Below, piece by piece: positions 47,629 to 57,943 of a stretch of DNA of 64,000 nucleotides. The translations under genes were made by a program, and so were the position numbers. The notes under the pieces are model-generated. The model searched no databases. It was not told where the DNA came from and saw nothing but the letters and a program-made list of their open reading frames with translations. Origin of the DNA: Pachyseris speciosa (Eukaryota > Cnidaria > Anthozoa > Scleractinia > Pachyseridae); the NCBI GenBank assembly GCA_016490735.1, contig JAEMWC010001397.1, positions 65,001-129,000 of the forward strand. Direction: 5' to 3'. The stretch's first letter is position 1. Each line of letters opens with the position of its first letter.

Positions 47629-48764
47629 ATACTATATCGTTGTATTAAAATTTGATGATGATCCAAGATTGTTTTTTCATCCATTATAATATCCAAATAG
47701 ACACAAAAGAAAGCAATGGAGCCATCTAAAGGTGCAATGGAGTTTGGATTCAAATCACCAAAAGTCATCTGTGTGCTGCCAGTTCTATTAGCTGCTGTAA
47801 AATTTGCCATATGTTTTTTGTTCCAATAGATTTTACTTTTTCCAGTATTTGGAGAAGATAAATTATCCCAATGAACAGATAAACAATGCCAAACATTAAT
47901 TTGACCTAAATCATTTACGGAATAATCTGCTAATTTTGTGAAATTTTGTATAGATGATGCTGGACCAAAATACACACAATTTGTTTGATCAACACCACTT
48001 ATAGCTAAATTTGAACCATTGTAATAGCTGACAAACTTATCATAACCTCCATTATCATGACCAAAAAGTCCATTTTTCCATGGATTTCCACCTGTATTTG
48101 AATTTAATTTGTAAACAATGAAAATATTAACAGCATTATTATTTAAATTGATTTGACTTATCATTCTCTGTGATCCACCAAATTTTAAAAAATAACGTCC
48201 ATTAAGTTTCTCAGCCTTGGTACAAACAGTAGGTCTTGAATTTATGGTTGATTGTGTTGCATCATTTTCTTCATTTGAAAGATCGTATAATGTTTCAACT
48301 TTTCTGCCTTCATTCATATCTACAAAATTATTATTCGCTCTGTCGATTTGATAAACACATTTTGAGTATAATCTGATATATTCAGAAACCCATAAATCTA
48401 AAACACTGTCTCTAACAATATCAGAAACTTGTGATTTAATAACAACATGATTAACATCATCGCCTGGTCTTACATTTGTCAAAAGCTTGTTTCCAAGATC
48501 ATAGTTTCCATCTTGTGTTAATGTAAATCCATCACCTTTATCACCTTTGGGGCCAACAGAACCTGAAACACCTTGTGGACCCTGTGGGCCTTGTGGGCCA
48601 ACTGGACCTTGTGGTCCTTGCGGACTTTGTGGACCCTGCGGACCAACTGGACCTTGCGGACCTTGCGGACCAATTTGACCAATATCACCTCTATCACCAT
48701 TATCACCTTTTGGACCTCTTTCACCAGTTCTATCTGAGGTTGGTAAATCATTAAGTAATCCCAT
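47625..48764 (-). CDS. Collagen-stalk fibre protein with lectin-like head
   Basis: The 379-residue protein has three parts. Residues 1-16 are a short tail ([11 protein letters not shown]). Residues about 17-75 are Gly-X-Y collagen repeats rich in GPQ and GPKGD, with one Gly replaced by Ser (GPQSPQ). A joint [20 protein letters not shown] precedes a head at about 135-379. The head has the look of a concanavalin/LamG-like jelly roll: [47 protein letters not shown]. By analogy with adenovirus fibres, it would trimerise through the stalk and bind a host surface glycan or protein. The head fold is inferred from its motif pattern. The gene is intact, and a promoter-like TCTAAAATAATAATATATG precedes it. 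Confidence 0.75.
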   Translation of the reverse strand: MGLLNDLPTSDRTGERGPKGDNGDRGDIGQIGPQGPQGPVGPQGPQSPQGPQGPVGPQGPQGPQGVSGSVGPKGDKGDGFTLTQDGNYDLGNKLLTNVRPGDDVNHVVIKSQVSDIVRDSVLDLWVSEYIRLYSKCVYQIDRANNNFVDMNEGRKVETLYDLSNEENDATQSTINSRPTVCTKAEKLNGRYFLKFGGSQRMISQINLNNNAVNIFIVYKLNSNTGGNPWKNGLFGHDNGGYDKFVSYYNGSNLAISGVDQTNCVYFGPASSIQNFTKLADYSVNDLGQINVWHCLSVHWDNLSSPNTGKSKIYWNKKHMANFTAANRTGSTQMTFGDLNPNSIAPLDGSIAFFCVYLDIIMDEKTILDHHQILIQRYSI

Positions 48765-48780
48765 ATATTATTATTTTAGA

Positions 48781-51700
48781 TTAATTCATAATCACTTCAA
48801 GTGTGAATGTTGTATCGAAAGCACCTGTATTAGGATGTGAATAGTCAATTATAAAATAGCCTCTCGATAATGATTTGTTGATGTTGACCGTTGTGATGTT
48901 TCTACTTAAAGAAGATTGTCTGTGTTCATAAATAGTTGCTGGTAATGGCAAAGGCCCACCACCTTCAGCTTTTGTCTTGAAATAGAATATTCCGGGGCTT
49001 GTTCCTTGTAATATATACATATTCTTAATATGAAAGTTATTGTTATGAATAACTAAAAATTCAGCGCCATTGATTAATACAGGCTTCAAAGTATTCTTAT
49101 TATGTCCTTGTTTGGCTTTAACAAAGCAATTTAAATATTGTATTTGACCAATTATTCCATACCCATTCAAATCTAGATCACCTCCTAATTTCGGCCTGTA
49201 AAGAGCAAATCCACCTAAATCGAAAGCTGTTTCCATGATTACACCTGTAACGCTTGAACGAAATAGATTCAAACTATTATTATGAATTCTATAGCCATTC
49301 AGATTTAAATCACCACCAAGTTTAGCCTCTTTTATTAAATAGCTGTTCATATTAATATTATTTAGCATTGTCAATTCACCATTGTCTCCACCAAACAACC
49401 AATTTTCATTTTCTTTCACATCAAAACCATTCAAATCTAAATCAGTTTGTAATTGTATTTTTTCATTCACAATTTTATAAGCTTCTGTGAAGTCGTAAAC
49501 ACTTGATGGAACGTCTACAGCTTCAAAATCAATACCATATGCAACACAATGAACTTTGTACTTATTTGGATAAGTTGGGTTAGCATTAATATGTATTGTA
49601 CAATATAAATATTCAGGTGGTGAACTTACTGAAGGTTTTTCAATCCATAATAAATATCTCGAATGATCTTCATTTCTGTTATCAAATTTTCTCCCTACAG
49701 TTTTATGAATTGTAATTCCACCAGTTGCGCTGAATGTTACACTACTGAGATTCATTCCTTCATAATCAGGAAATAGCCATTCAAGAATGAAAGTGTATTT
49801 TCCATCTTTTATTGTGTACATATTAAAACCAATTCTAGCTCTGTAAATATGATTAGCTTCTTTATTCAAGTCTACATCAATGACCTTTTTTGAAATCAAA
49901 TGTGGTGAACGAGGTAAATTGACATATCCATTAACTCTCAAGCCATATTCAGTGCTAATTTCATCGATATCATTCATCAAATATTTGAAAGCATTCTTTG
50001 GATGAGAAGCAGATGAAATATGACTTTTTTCTAATTGATCTAAATTTACGGCATCGGTTTTATTTGTTCCTTCTTTTAAGTTAATGATTTTATGCCCTCC
50101 AAGTTTTAAGTCTGCTGCCATCGCATTTGTTCCATTCAATAATAAAGCGTTTGCTCTCATAACTATTCCAGCTTGATTTAAAACTCTGAAGTTCACTGCA
50201 TCAGTTTCATTCGACGGGTCCGCTAAATTCGTCACTCTATTTCCACCCATCGACAAATTTCCATACATCGCAGTCGAACCGTCTCGTCGAAGAAAATACT
50301 CGTCAGTATATCTTTTTGTAACCGCATCATCTAAATTTACGGGTGGAGCAAGATCAGTAATGGCATTGTTGTTCATATTTAGATTTTGTTGTGCAATCGT
50401 ATCGAGTTTGGTTTGCAACCTCTGGTCCACATAACTTTTGTTTACAGCGTCTTGTGGGTTTGAGGGGTTATCCTGCAGGTTGATGATTTTGTTTAATTTC
50501 ATGTCAACATTACCACCAAATGCAACATGGCCGTTTTCAATTTCATAAGCTGGGTCATGAACAAAGTAAGACAAATTTGTATGATATCCAAAGGCTCCAT
50601 AAACAATGAGATGTGTTTTGGTGTTAGACGCTGGAGCTGTGCTACTTAGATCAACCTGTATTGCCGCCTGCCCACCACTGGTGTTTTCTATCTGGAAAAG
50701 TTTTTTCATGTAACCATCAACGTGTGGAGTTTCAGGAAAAGGTTTTTGAAACGGCTGTCCCGCATCTCGTATATTTACAGTTGGAAGAAAAAGCCCAATT
50801 GTTGCATTTTGAGGGTTGGCAGGTGAGAAAAACTCAGTAACAAATGTATACTGTCCATTTCTTAATGATGTAACATCAAAACGAATTTTGGATGTGAAGC
50901 TACCGCTTCGTTTGATGAAAAAAGACAATGACGACTTGTTTATGTGATAAGGTGATCTGTCAAAATTCTCAATTTGAAGGTTTTCCACACCACTAACTGC
51001 AGAAGACTTGGATTTGTCCTTTAACAGGAAAGCGAATGGGTTGCGTTGAGTACCAGATGCTGAAAGAACAAGGTCATCAACATACTTTTTGTTGGCAGAA
51101 TCTTTATCAGAGTTTGGAGATCCAACATTTGTTATTTTATTGTCACCCATGTCAAGATCACCAGTCATTGCAACACTTCCATCTTTTTTAAGAAATGGTG
51201 AAACATCAATGCCAGTAATTCCAGCAATTTCAGTATCAACATACCCCTTTGTGGCTGTATCATCGTTTGCAGTTGGTGTTGATACATTAGTCAATTTGTT
51301 ACCTCCAAGATTCAAATCAGAAGTCATCGCAACGCTTCCATTTAGTTTCAAAAAATTATTGTTCACATAGTTTCTATTTACAGCTGAATAACCAAATCTT
51401 GGGTTATCTGGTATACCAAATAGATCATTTCCATTCATGCTGACAGGTGCATAAATTACACCACCAGTGTTTTTATTAAGGAAATCAGCTGTTTTATTAT
51501 CAACGTAAGATTTGTTTACAGCGTCTTGTGGGTTTGAGGGGTTATCCTGCAGGTTGATGATTTTGTTTAATTTCATGTCAATTTTACCATCGAATGCAAC
51601 ATTACCATTTTCAATTTCAAAAACAGGATCGTGAATATGTGATAAAATGATATTTGAAATTCCGTAAACACCATAAACTATAACATAATGTTTTTTATTA

Positions 51701-52406
51701 TTTTGTAAATATGGTGAAATCGACAATAACTCCATTGATGTTTGACCATTACTTGTTTTTTCAAGGAAGAATATTCTTTTGAGATAAGCCTCTACAATAT
51801 GAGTCTCTGGAAATGCTCTTTTTATCGAATCTTTTCTTTCAACTAAATTGGATGACAAATTATCATCATCAACTGTTGCATTATTTGGATTACCGTTTGT
51901 ATAAAACTAAACAGCAAAAGTGTATCTTGAAACTGTGACAAATCAAAACGAAGAACAGTTGTCTGGCTAGCTGTAGAAATAACAAAAGACAAGGCTTTTT
52001 TATTTATTAAGTAAGGGCTTTCATTAAAATCTTCCAATTTGAGATCATTTGCATTTCTAAGAATAGTTGTTTTTGATATATCTTCAAGAAGAAATTTAAA
52101 TGGATTAACACGTGTTCCTTCAATTGATAAAACAGCATCGTTGACGTATCTCATATTAACAGCATCTTTGTTTGAATTTGGTTCTCCAACATTAGTCAAG
52201 CGTTTATTTTCAAGATCATAGTTACCATCTTGTGTTAATTTGAATCCATAACCCTTATCACCTTTATCACCTTTTGGACCAGCAGGACCAATTGGACCTC
52301 TATCACCTTTATCACCTTTTGGACCAGCAGGACCTCTATCACCTTTTGGACCTATTTCACCAGTTCCTATATTGTCTGGAGTTGGTAAATCATTAAATAA
52401 TCCCAT
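48781..52406 (-). pseudogene. Large collagen-stalk fibre with phage-tail-fibre-like repeats, one frame break
   Basis: The N-terminal part (52406-51890) has the tail [11 protein letters not shown], Gly-X-Y repeats ([20 protein letters not shown]) and the joint [20 protein letters not shown]. The frame changes near 51890. The collinear C-terminal part (51858-48781, 1025 residues open) continues it. This part carries at least eight copies of a unit like DLNLGGNKLTNVSTPTANDD followed by ATKGYVD, and a longer block repeated two to three times (VNKSYVD...SPYHINK...FVTEFFSP). Such L-G-G-N-K-I-x-N-L...D-A-V-N-x-x-Y-V-D units are known from tailed-phage fibre proteins. The C-terminal 250 residues are probably the head. 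The role would be host attachment. Confidence 0.75.
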
Positions 52407-52428
52407 ATAATATTAGATTAGATAACAC
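52407..52428 (-). promoter_or_regulatory. Promoter-like TCTAAT...TATTATATG signal of the large fibre gene
   Basis: On the minus strand TCTAATCTAATATTATATG ends in the start codon. It overlaps the end of the ATPase gene. Confidence 0.5.
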
Positions 52429-53059
52429 CATAAAAGTTTCTATTCACTGTTTTCATTGGTTTGTCAACATAACAGAAGGAATATGGTTTTTTGGTTGCTT
52501 CAATATACTTCTGCTTATCGATTGCTAGTTCTTGGGAGATACAGTTTCTCTCTCTCGTGGATGGGAAATCATAAAGACAGAAATGGCTACAATTGAGTCT
52601 GACAGATTTTGGACACCCATAGAATGACTGTGTTAGGTACAGAACTGAACAATTTTTGTGGCGACCCTGAATGAAATAGCTTATGATTTGATCTTGTTTT
52701 TTATCAGTCACGAAATCATCAAATACAACCAGTCGCTGTAAATCAGTGTCTTTGATTTGTTCAACAGGAAGTATTTCATCTTGACTGCAAATTAAAACGG
52801 GGTAACCAACTTGTTTGCTTATTCCATCCATGACTTGCTGTAAATATTGATATTTGTCTTGATCCAAGTTTTTGGCATACAGATGTATTTGATCATAATG
52901 GACCAAAGGTTCCATAATCAGATGCAAGAACAAGGTTGTCTTTCCAGATCCAGAATTTCCAGCCAATAACATTCTGAATGTATCTTTTGGCATATACGGA
53001 TACAACTGTCTGAATGAATTATTTGAATTCTGAACGATATCATAATTTGGAATTTCCAT
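52418..53059 (-). CDS. A32-like DNA packaging ATPase (FtsK/HerA type)
   Basis: The 213-residue protein has Walker A LLAGNSGSGKTTLF at about 31-44, Walker B RLVVFDDFVTD at about 109-119, and the sensor-like VLYLTQSFYGCPKSVR at about 134-149. This is the A32/packaging ATPase of Polintons and related double jelly-roll viruses, which drives genome entry into the capsid. The length matches the family. The gene is divergent from the minor virion gene, with a 36-base bidirectional promoter region between them. It appears intact. Confidence 0.88.
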   Translation of the reverse strand: MEIPNYDIVQNSNNSFRQLYPYMPKDTFRMLLAGNSGSGKTTLFLHLIMEPLVHYDQIHLYAKNLDQDKYQYLQQVMDGISKQVGYPVLICSQDEILPVEQIKDTDLQRLVVFDDFVTDKKQDQIISYFIQGRHKNCSVLYLTQSFYGCPKSVRLNCSHFCLYDFPSTRERNCISQELAIDKQKYIEATKKPYSFCYVDKPMKTVNRNFYGVI

Positions 53060-53095
53060 ATGTTAATAGTTTAGATTAGTCTAACACAATTGTAT
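53060..53095. promoter_or_regulatory. Bidirectional promoter-like region between ATPase and minor virion gene
   Basis: Plus strand: TCTAACACAATTGTAT ends at the ATG at 53096. Minus strand: TCTAAACTATTAACAT ends at the ATG at 53059. The two TCTAA boxes lie back to back within 10 bases. Confidence 0.55.
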
Positions 53096-53938
53096 ATGGA
53101 TATAGAACGTATGAAAAGGCTTCTTGAAAGTGGAATTGAAGCTGGAAATTAAACAAGAGAAGTACGTGAGGTTATCAAGACTTATGAAAACAGAAAACAG
53201 GATGCTTATGATGAAACATTGCAATTACTGAAACCCTCTATTGATGTCCATAAGAGTGTGAAAGAAAGTGTTGACAAGAAACAGGATGAAGTTATTGAAC
53301 AGTTGAAACAAAATCAACAGGCTTTAACACAAGGACTTGATGATGTTATTGAAGCTAATCGCAGAGCAATTGTAATAGGTGAGGAACTTCCTAAAGCCAT
53401 TGAAGCACCTAAAGAAGATAAAGATGAGGATGAGAAACCCAGCATTTTAAATATCGATAATAATTTTGATAAAGATGACAGAATTATATTAAAAAATAAC
53501 AAGCTTTTGAAACCAAGCGATTTGACTCAAGTCCTCCCACAAAAACTTATTGAAGAAAACAAAAAAGCTATAAATATCACCCAGAAATTAGGAAGTAAAA
53601 AATAAAAAATAAAAAAACTAGAAGATAAACAATCTTATGATAGAGAATTACAAACTTTGAAGAAATATAGAGATACGATTGGAGATGTATTAGCTTCTTA
53701 CAAATACAAAACAGGGCAAGGAATGAGAAAGAGAAAACAATATGGAGCAGGTGTTGTTCATTATAATAATGTTGGCGACTTGCTTTCACGTTTACAGTTA
53801 CTTGGTGGGTCTATTTTTGCTGGTAATAACAGTATGAGTGTCAGAAATGAGTTTGTAAAGATATTGCATACATTGAGCAGACTGGGTATTGTTGGAAACG
53901 AGGAGCTTAATAAAATAATGATGAAATATCTAATGTAA
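53096..53938 (+). pseudogene. Minor virion-type protein with two in-frame stops
   Basis: One frame runs from ATG 53096 to a stop at 53936-53938 (about 280 codons) and is broken by TAA at 53150 and TAA at 53603. The N-terminal and middle parts are charged and helical (MDIERMKRLLESGIEAGN; SVDKKQDEVIEQLKQNQQAL). The C-terminal 90 residues are glycine-containing and more conserved-looking (GMRKRKQYGAGVVHYNNVGD). The position between ATPase and penton fits a minor capsid or scaffold protein of Polintons. No enzymatic motif is seen. The stops make a full protein unlikely. Confidence 0.65.
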
Positions 53939-53944
53939 AAGTAT

Positions 53945-54728
53945 ATGACAGAAATTTCATTACGATTCAACAGTAAAAACAGAGACAAAATTGGTGTTAG
54001 TAAGAGTCATGATTTTGAAAAAAGATTCAATACACCTATCAAATTAACGAATGATTTGAAATATGAAATGGCTGTGAATGTTATCAATATGACATACAGT
54101 TGGTACAACATCAGAGAGTCTTTAGGGAATAATCAAACGAAATATAGCCATGACAAAGGTGCAAACTGGGAAACAATAACATTCGTTGACGGGATGTATT
54201 CATACGACGATATCAATAGTTACATTCATGAGTATATGAGTAAAAATAGCCATGTACTGAATCCATCTGAAACAGACAAATCAAAATTCAAGTATGGCAT
54301 CAATATATATTTCGTTTTGTCAACATATCGCATTTTGATTGAACTTGATGAAAACTATCGAGTGGATCTGAGAAATCTTGATTTCAGAAAACTTATCGGT
54401 TTCGATTCAAAATTAGTTTCAGCAACAGAATATGGAGCAAATCTACCTGATATTACAAGAGGAGTGGATGAAATTTATATTAATTGTGATAATGTGATAG
54501 ATAGCATTGTTGATGGCAATAGTACAAATACAATCGCTGTTATTCCAGTCACAGATCTCGTCAGAAGTTTACCTTTCACTTACAAACCTCGTTTTCTTTC
54601 ATGGAATCCAGTCTCAACACACACAATCAGTTCAATGCGTTTATGTCACAGACTCTTCTAGAGCTCCAGTAGATTTAAATGGGATAGATTGGTATATTGA
54701 GTTATTCTTGAGAGGGACAGAATTATAA
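53945..54728 (+). pseudogene. Penton-like minor capsid protein, frameshifted near its end
   Basis: The frame from ATG 53945 reads SLRFNSKNRDKIGVSKSHDF followed by KYEMAVNVINMTYSWYNI, the start of the Polinton penton (single jelly-roll) protein. It ends prematurely at 54661. The family-like C-terminus (VTDSSRAPVDLNGIDWYIEL) is present in another frame from about 54635 to 54728, so a one-base change lies just before it. The gene precedes the basic protein and major capsid genes as usual. TCTAATGTAAAAGTATATG lies at the start. Confidence 0.75.
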
Positions 54729-54741
54729 AACCTAATATTAT

Positions 54742-54990
54742 ATGAAGAGGTTTGAGTACAAAAAATATGAGCAAATTGGTGAAGGCATCTTTACTGACAT
54801 TGCCAAAACAGCTGTAAAAAAAGCAGCTGAAAAAGCAGCTACAACAATTGGTGAACATGCTGGCAAAAAAGGTGGTGATAAAATAATAGAACTCTTAAGC
54901 AAGAAAAAGAGAAAAAGTGGAACTGAGAGTGAGATTAAGACTGGGGGTGAGATCAAAAGAAAGAGAGGCAGACCTCGAAAAATTAAGTAA
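54742..54990 (+). CDS. Small basic virion protein with AT-hook-like tail
   Basis: The 82-residue lysine-rich protein has a helical middle (DIAKTAVKKAAEKAATTIGE) and a C-terminal KRKRGRPRKIK, which matches the AT-hook core GRPRK for the DNA minor groove. The size, charge and place just before the major capsid gene suggest a DNA-condensing or core protein. CCTAATATTATATG precedes it. It appears intact. Confidence 0.65.
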   Translation: MKRFEYKKYEQIGEGIFTDIAKTAVKKAAEKAATTIGEHAGKKGGDKIIELLSKKKRKSGTESEIKTGGEIKRKRGRPRKIK

Positions 54991-55012
54991 CTTTTATCTA
55001 ACACAATAATAT
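54991..55012 (+). promoter_or_regulatory. Promoter-like TCTAACACAATAATATATG of the major capsid gene
   Basis: The TCTAAC box begins at 54997 and the AT-rich part runs into the ATG at 55013. It is nearly identical to the signal in front of the gene at 53096. Confidence 0.55.
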
Positions 55013-56296
55013 ATGTCGAACTATCGCAACTCAAAATATATCGAACGATATGAAGATGTTGTCTTTGAGCTTGAGACAGCACTTAATACTGTGATTGCAA
55101 ATAATGCTCATCAGAGGAAAACAGGTTACCGATTTGTTGTTGATAACAGTGGAGAGACAACACCATTTGACTGGTATAATGCCCGTTTTAATGTTATTTT
55201 CAAAGAAAATAAGCTTGCAGATGGAGCTAATATTGCTGCTGCAGATCAAAATGGTATTGTTAATTCAGTTTACGCTCTTATTAACACCATTAATGTAAAA
55301 ATGAATGGAATCGATGTTTATGAATGCCGAGATGCTAACCAAGCCACAAACATTAAGTCATTGCTTGAGTATTCACAGGGTTATGCTGTAAGTCAGGGAA
55401 CCAATGAGTTCTTCTATCTTGACACCAGCAGAGGTGCTGAAAACAGAGTGGCACAAGCTGCTTATAACAAAGGATTCTCAGATCGTAAAGCTTTGCTTAA
55501 TGATGGTGGTGAAATAAATGCAGAGATAGCATTGAACAGATATGGATTTTTCAAGAACCTTTATAAGGAAATCTTGCCTAACTCAAAAGTAGAGGTGAAC
55601 CTAACACTTGAGAGTGATGACAATCTTGTTTGGCAGGCTAGTGATGAATGTCGTGTGATACTGACTAAATTCCAGCTAATAGTTCCTCGTATTGTTTTCA
55701 ATTCTGAGGGAAAGTCTTTGTACATGAGCACGTATCTTGACAACAGAAAGTGGACTTACATGAGAGAAATGGTTGAGAGAGGCAATTCAACAAGACAACA
55801 GACTGCCAATTTCCGTATTTCCACAGGAATAAACAAACCCAGACATGTGTTTGTATTCATCATCAATGATGCAAGTGATGCATCTCAGACAGCCAATAAA
55901 TTCTTGTACAACACATTCTCAGTTGCAAATAACCAAACACTGACAAATTGTTATCTTGAAGTTGGCAATGGAAATGATTATCCAGAGGTTCATTATAATC
56001 CATCAACAGAACCCTCAAGAGTATTCAGAGATGTTTTGAAATATGTTCAAGTTGTAAATGAATTCAGTGAGAACACCCTTCTCACAAGAGGAAACTTTGG
56101 TACAATATTCCCTTTCATTTACTTTGATCTGACAAAACAGAAGCAGGACATAGAATATGGAATGACAAAACTGACTTTCAAATACACTTTGAGTGGGGTA
56201 ACAAATGCTGATTACAGTGTGTATGCACTTGTGCTGTATGAACAGGATGTTGAGATGAGAAAGACTGATGGAAAGTTGATTCTGAGATCTATGTAA
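55013..56296 (+). CDS. Major capsid protein (double jelly-roll)
   Basis: The 427-residue intact protein is of the length and composition of a Polinton-type major capsid protein. Recognisable stretches include YEDVVFELETALNTVIANNA near the start, TPFDWYNARFNVIF, GINKPRHVFVFIINDASDA near 270, and EYGMTKLTFKYT near 380. Alternating beta-strand patterns fit two jelly rolls. Trimers of such proteins form the capsid facets. It sits at the centre of the morphogenesis block between the small basic protein and the core protein. No stop or frameshift is seen. Confidence 0.85.
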   Translation: MSNYRNSKYIERYEDVVFELETALNTVIANNAHQRKTGYRFVVDNSGETTPFDWYNARFNVIFKENKLADGANIAAADQNGIVNSVYALINTINVKMNGIDVYECRDANQATNIKSLLEYSQGYAVSQGTNEFFYLDTSRGAENRVAQAAYNKGFSDRKALLNDGGEINAEIALNRYGFFKNLYKEILPNSKVEVNLTLESDDNLVWQASDECRVILTKFQLIVPRIVFNSEGKSLYMSTYLDNRKWTYMREMVERGNSTRQQTANFRISTGINKPRHVFVFIINDASDASQTANKFLYNTFSVANNQTLTNCYLEVGNGNDYPEVHYNPSTEPSRVFRDVLKYVQVVNEFSENTLLTRGNFGTIFPFIYFDLTKQKQDIEYGMTKLTFKYTLSGVTNADYSVYALVLYEQDVEMRKTDGKLILRSM

Positions 56297-56418
56297 ATGG
56301 AAATAATTAAATAAATTAATTAAATTAAATAATTAAATAAAATAAATAATTAAATAATTAAATAATTAAATTAAATCATTATTTATATTAAATACAATTT
56401 AGTATAAACATATATTAT
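56297..56418. repeat. AT-only low-complexity spacer
   Basis: AATTAAATAAAT-type repeats fill the gap between the capsid and core genes, ending in ATATATTATATG at the next start. Confidence 0.8.
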
Positions 56419-57258
56419 ATGACTACTTATCATCCTCATGGAGTGACACTGTCACAAGGTCAGAAAGAAAAGCTGGCAAAAGCTATTAAATCAAATTCAG
56501 CGGTAACATTGAGGCTGACGCATGGTGAATTGTCTGGTGGTGATCAACTTATGTTGACAAAAAGACAAATCAACAAACTAATGAAATCAAAAAGATTGGG
56601 AAAAGGTTCTGATATCAATATATCAAAAAGTCAAATCAGAAAGGCGGTTGTACATGGAGGTTCTCTTTGGTCAAGTCTTTTTTCACTTGGAACAAGACTA
56701 TTGCCTTATGCAGGTAAAGCAGTAGCTAAAGCGGCTCCAGCATTGGCCACAGGTGCTCTTTCTTCATTAGCAAGTCTCGGCATTGATAAACTATTTGGAA
56801 AGAAACAAAAAGGAGGATTCATTATTCCCAATGAAAACTTGCCCCAACTATTGAATTTTAGAAATTTATTGAATGTGAGACAAATGGCTGATCTTGTCAA
56901 TGCGATGCAGTCTGGTGGACAACTTGCTATCAAACCAACAAAAACTCAGTCTGGTGGTTTTCTTGGAACAATTTTGGCAAGTATTGGAATTCCTCTGCTT
57001 ATGAATGCCTTAACTGGAAAAGGTTTGCATGTTGAACACAGCCGTTCTAGACGGTCATTACCAGTTCATGTTCCAGATAACATTACAGTTAATAAAAATA
57101 AAAGTGGTGGGAAACACGCTGTGATTCCATGGCAATCACCCCCAGTTGTTGGTACATGGGATAACCCAATCGGTTATGGAATGAAAAAAAAAAGACCAAA
57201 AAGGGAAAAGGGCTTCTACTGGGAAAAGACAGTCCATTCAATTCAATCCCCATACTAG
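56419..57258 (+). CDS. Virion core protein with GG-type sites (adenovirus pVI/pX-like)
   Basis: The 279-residue protein is basic. Its N-terminus has VTLSQGQKEKLAKAIKSNSA followed by VTLRLTHGELSGGDQLMLTK. A hydrophobic, alanine-rich stretch follows (LPYAGKAVAKAAPALATGAL), resembling the membrane-active segment of adenovirus pVI-like proteins. Several GG-containing sites (VHGGSLW, QKGGFIIP, QSGGFLG) resemble cleavage sites of adenain-type proteases. The protease gene follows directly, which supports this. It appears intact. Confidence 0.65.
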   Translation: MTTYHPHGVTLSQGQKEKLAKAIKSNSAVTLRLTHGELSGGDQLMLTKRQINKLMKSKRLGKGSDINISKSQIRKAVVHGGSLWSSLFSLGTRLLPYAGKAVAKAAPALATGALSSLASLGIDKLFGKKQKGGFIIPNENLPQLLNFRNLLNVRQMADLVNAMQSGGQLAIKPTKTQSGGFLGTILASIGIPLLMNALTGKGLHVEHSRSRRSLPVHVPDNITVNKNKSGGKHAVIPWQSPPVVGTWDNPIGYGMKKKRPKREKGFYWEKTVHSIQSPY

Positions 57259-57261
57259 GAA

Positions 57262-57727
57262 CCATTTTGTAAACAAACCCTTATCCAACTTTGATTTAAT
57301 CAATTGGGTGAAACAACTTGGAATAAAACATTTTAGAGGAGTATTTTCAAGAGACAATCTGCCGAGACAAATAAAAAAGAATGAATGTGGGATAGTCAAT
57401 CTTGATTCCAAAATTGGACCTGGTACTCATTGGGTTTGTTATAGGAATTTCAAAAATGATAAATACTGTGAATACTTTGACTCTTTCGGTTTAATGATGC
57501 CAACAGAAGTTCAAATATATATGGCTACAAGCGGTAAACAACTTGAATACTCTGGTGATGAGATACAAGAAAGGGAATCAGTATTATGTGGATATTGGTG
57601 TTTATACTATCTTCTTGAGAGACAAAAAGGAACATCTATACTGGATATAATACACAATTCCAGATTCAATCCAGCAGATGTGAGTGTCAATCACAGATTC
57701 ATCATAGACTACTTTAAAAATATCTAA
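57262..57727 (+). CDS. Adenain-like maturation cysteine protease
   Basis: The frame contains GTHWVCYRN (catalytic His), YFDSFGLMMP (Asp) and ESVLCGYWCLYYLL (catalytic Cys), in the order and spacing of adenovirus-type proteases (C5 clan). The open frame reaches back to a TGA at about 57182, overlapping the end of the core gene, and has no ATG before the catalytic core. The GTG at 57308 lies inside family-like sequence (LSNFDLINWVKQLGIKHFRG), so the true start is unclear. A run of ten A at about 57183-57192 lies at the overlap. The product would cleave core and capsid precursors during maturation. Confidence 0.8.
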
Positions 57728-57739
57728 CTTAATGGTATA

Positions 57740-57928
57740 ATGGTAAAATCATATTGTGTAAAACAGAAGAAAATCACTGAATGTGTGCCAGGAAGTGAAA
57801 GATATCAAAAGACAAAAAATGGTCGAACTATGATGAAATGCACTTGTGCTGAATGTGGAATAACAAAGACTAAATTCGTCAAGAGACTGGGAAACGGATT
57901 GGCCCGTCTGAAGGGGCGGGCATACTAG
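57740..57928 (+). CDS. Small zinc-ribbon-like protein
   Basis: The 62-residue basic protein has CVKQKKITECV near the start and CTCAECGITKTKFVKRLG near 43, giving four or more cysteines in a compact zinc-binding pattern. Such small proteins lie between protease and PLA2-like genes in Polintons. Its function is not known to me. TCTAACTTAATGGTATAATG precedes it. It appears intact. Confidence 0.65.
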   Translation: MVKSYCVKQKKITECVPGSERYQKTKNGRTMMKCTCAECGITKTKFVKRLGNGLARLKGRAY

Positions 57929-57943
57929 ATTTCAGCCGCAGAT

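Noticed and set aside
51089..51370. Antisense frames over the fibre, NLR exon 1 and capsid genes
   Set aside because: They mirror real genes on the other strand and have no motifs of their own.
53096..53938. Stop codon recoding (TAA read as an amino acid) in the Polinton
   Set aside because: Other genes of the element end normally at TAA, and lesions of other kinds (shifts, deletion) coexist, so ordinary decay explains the stops.
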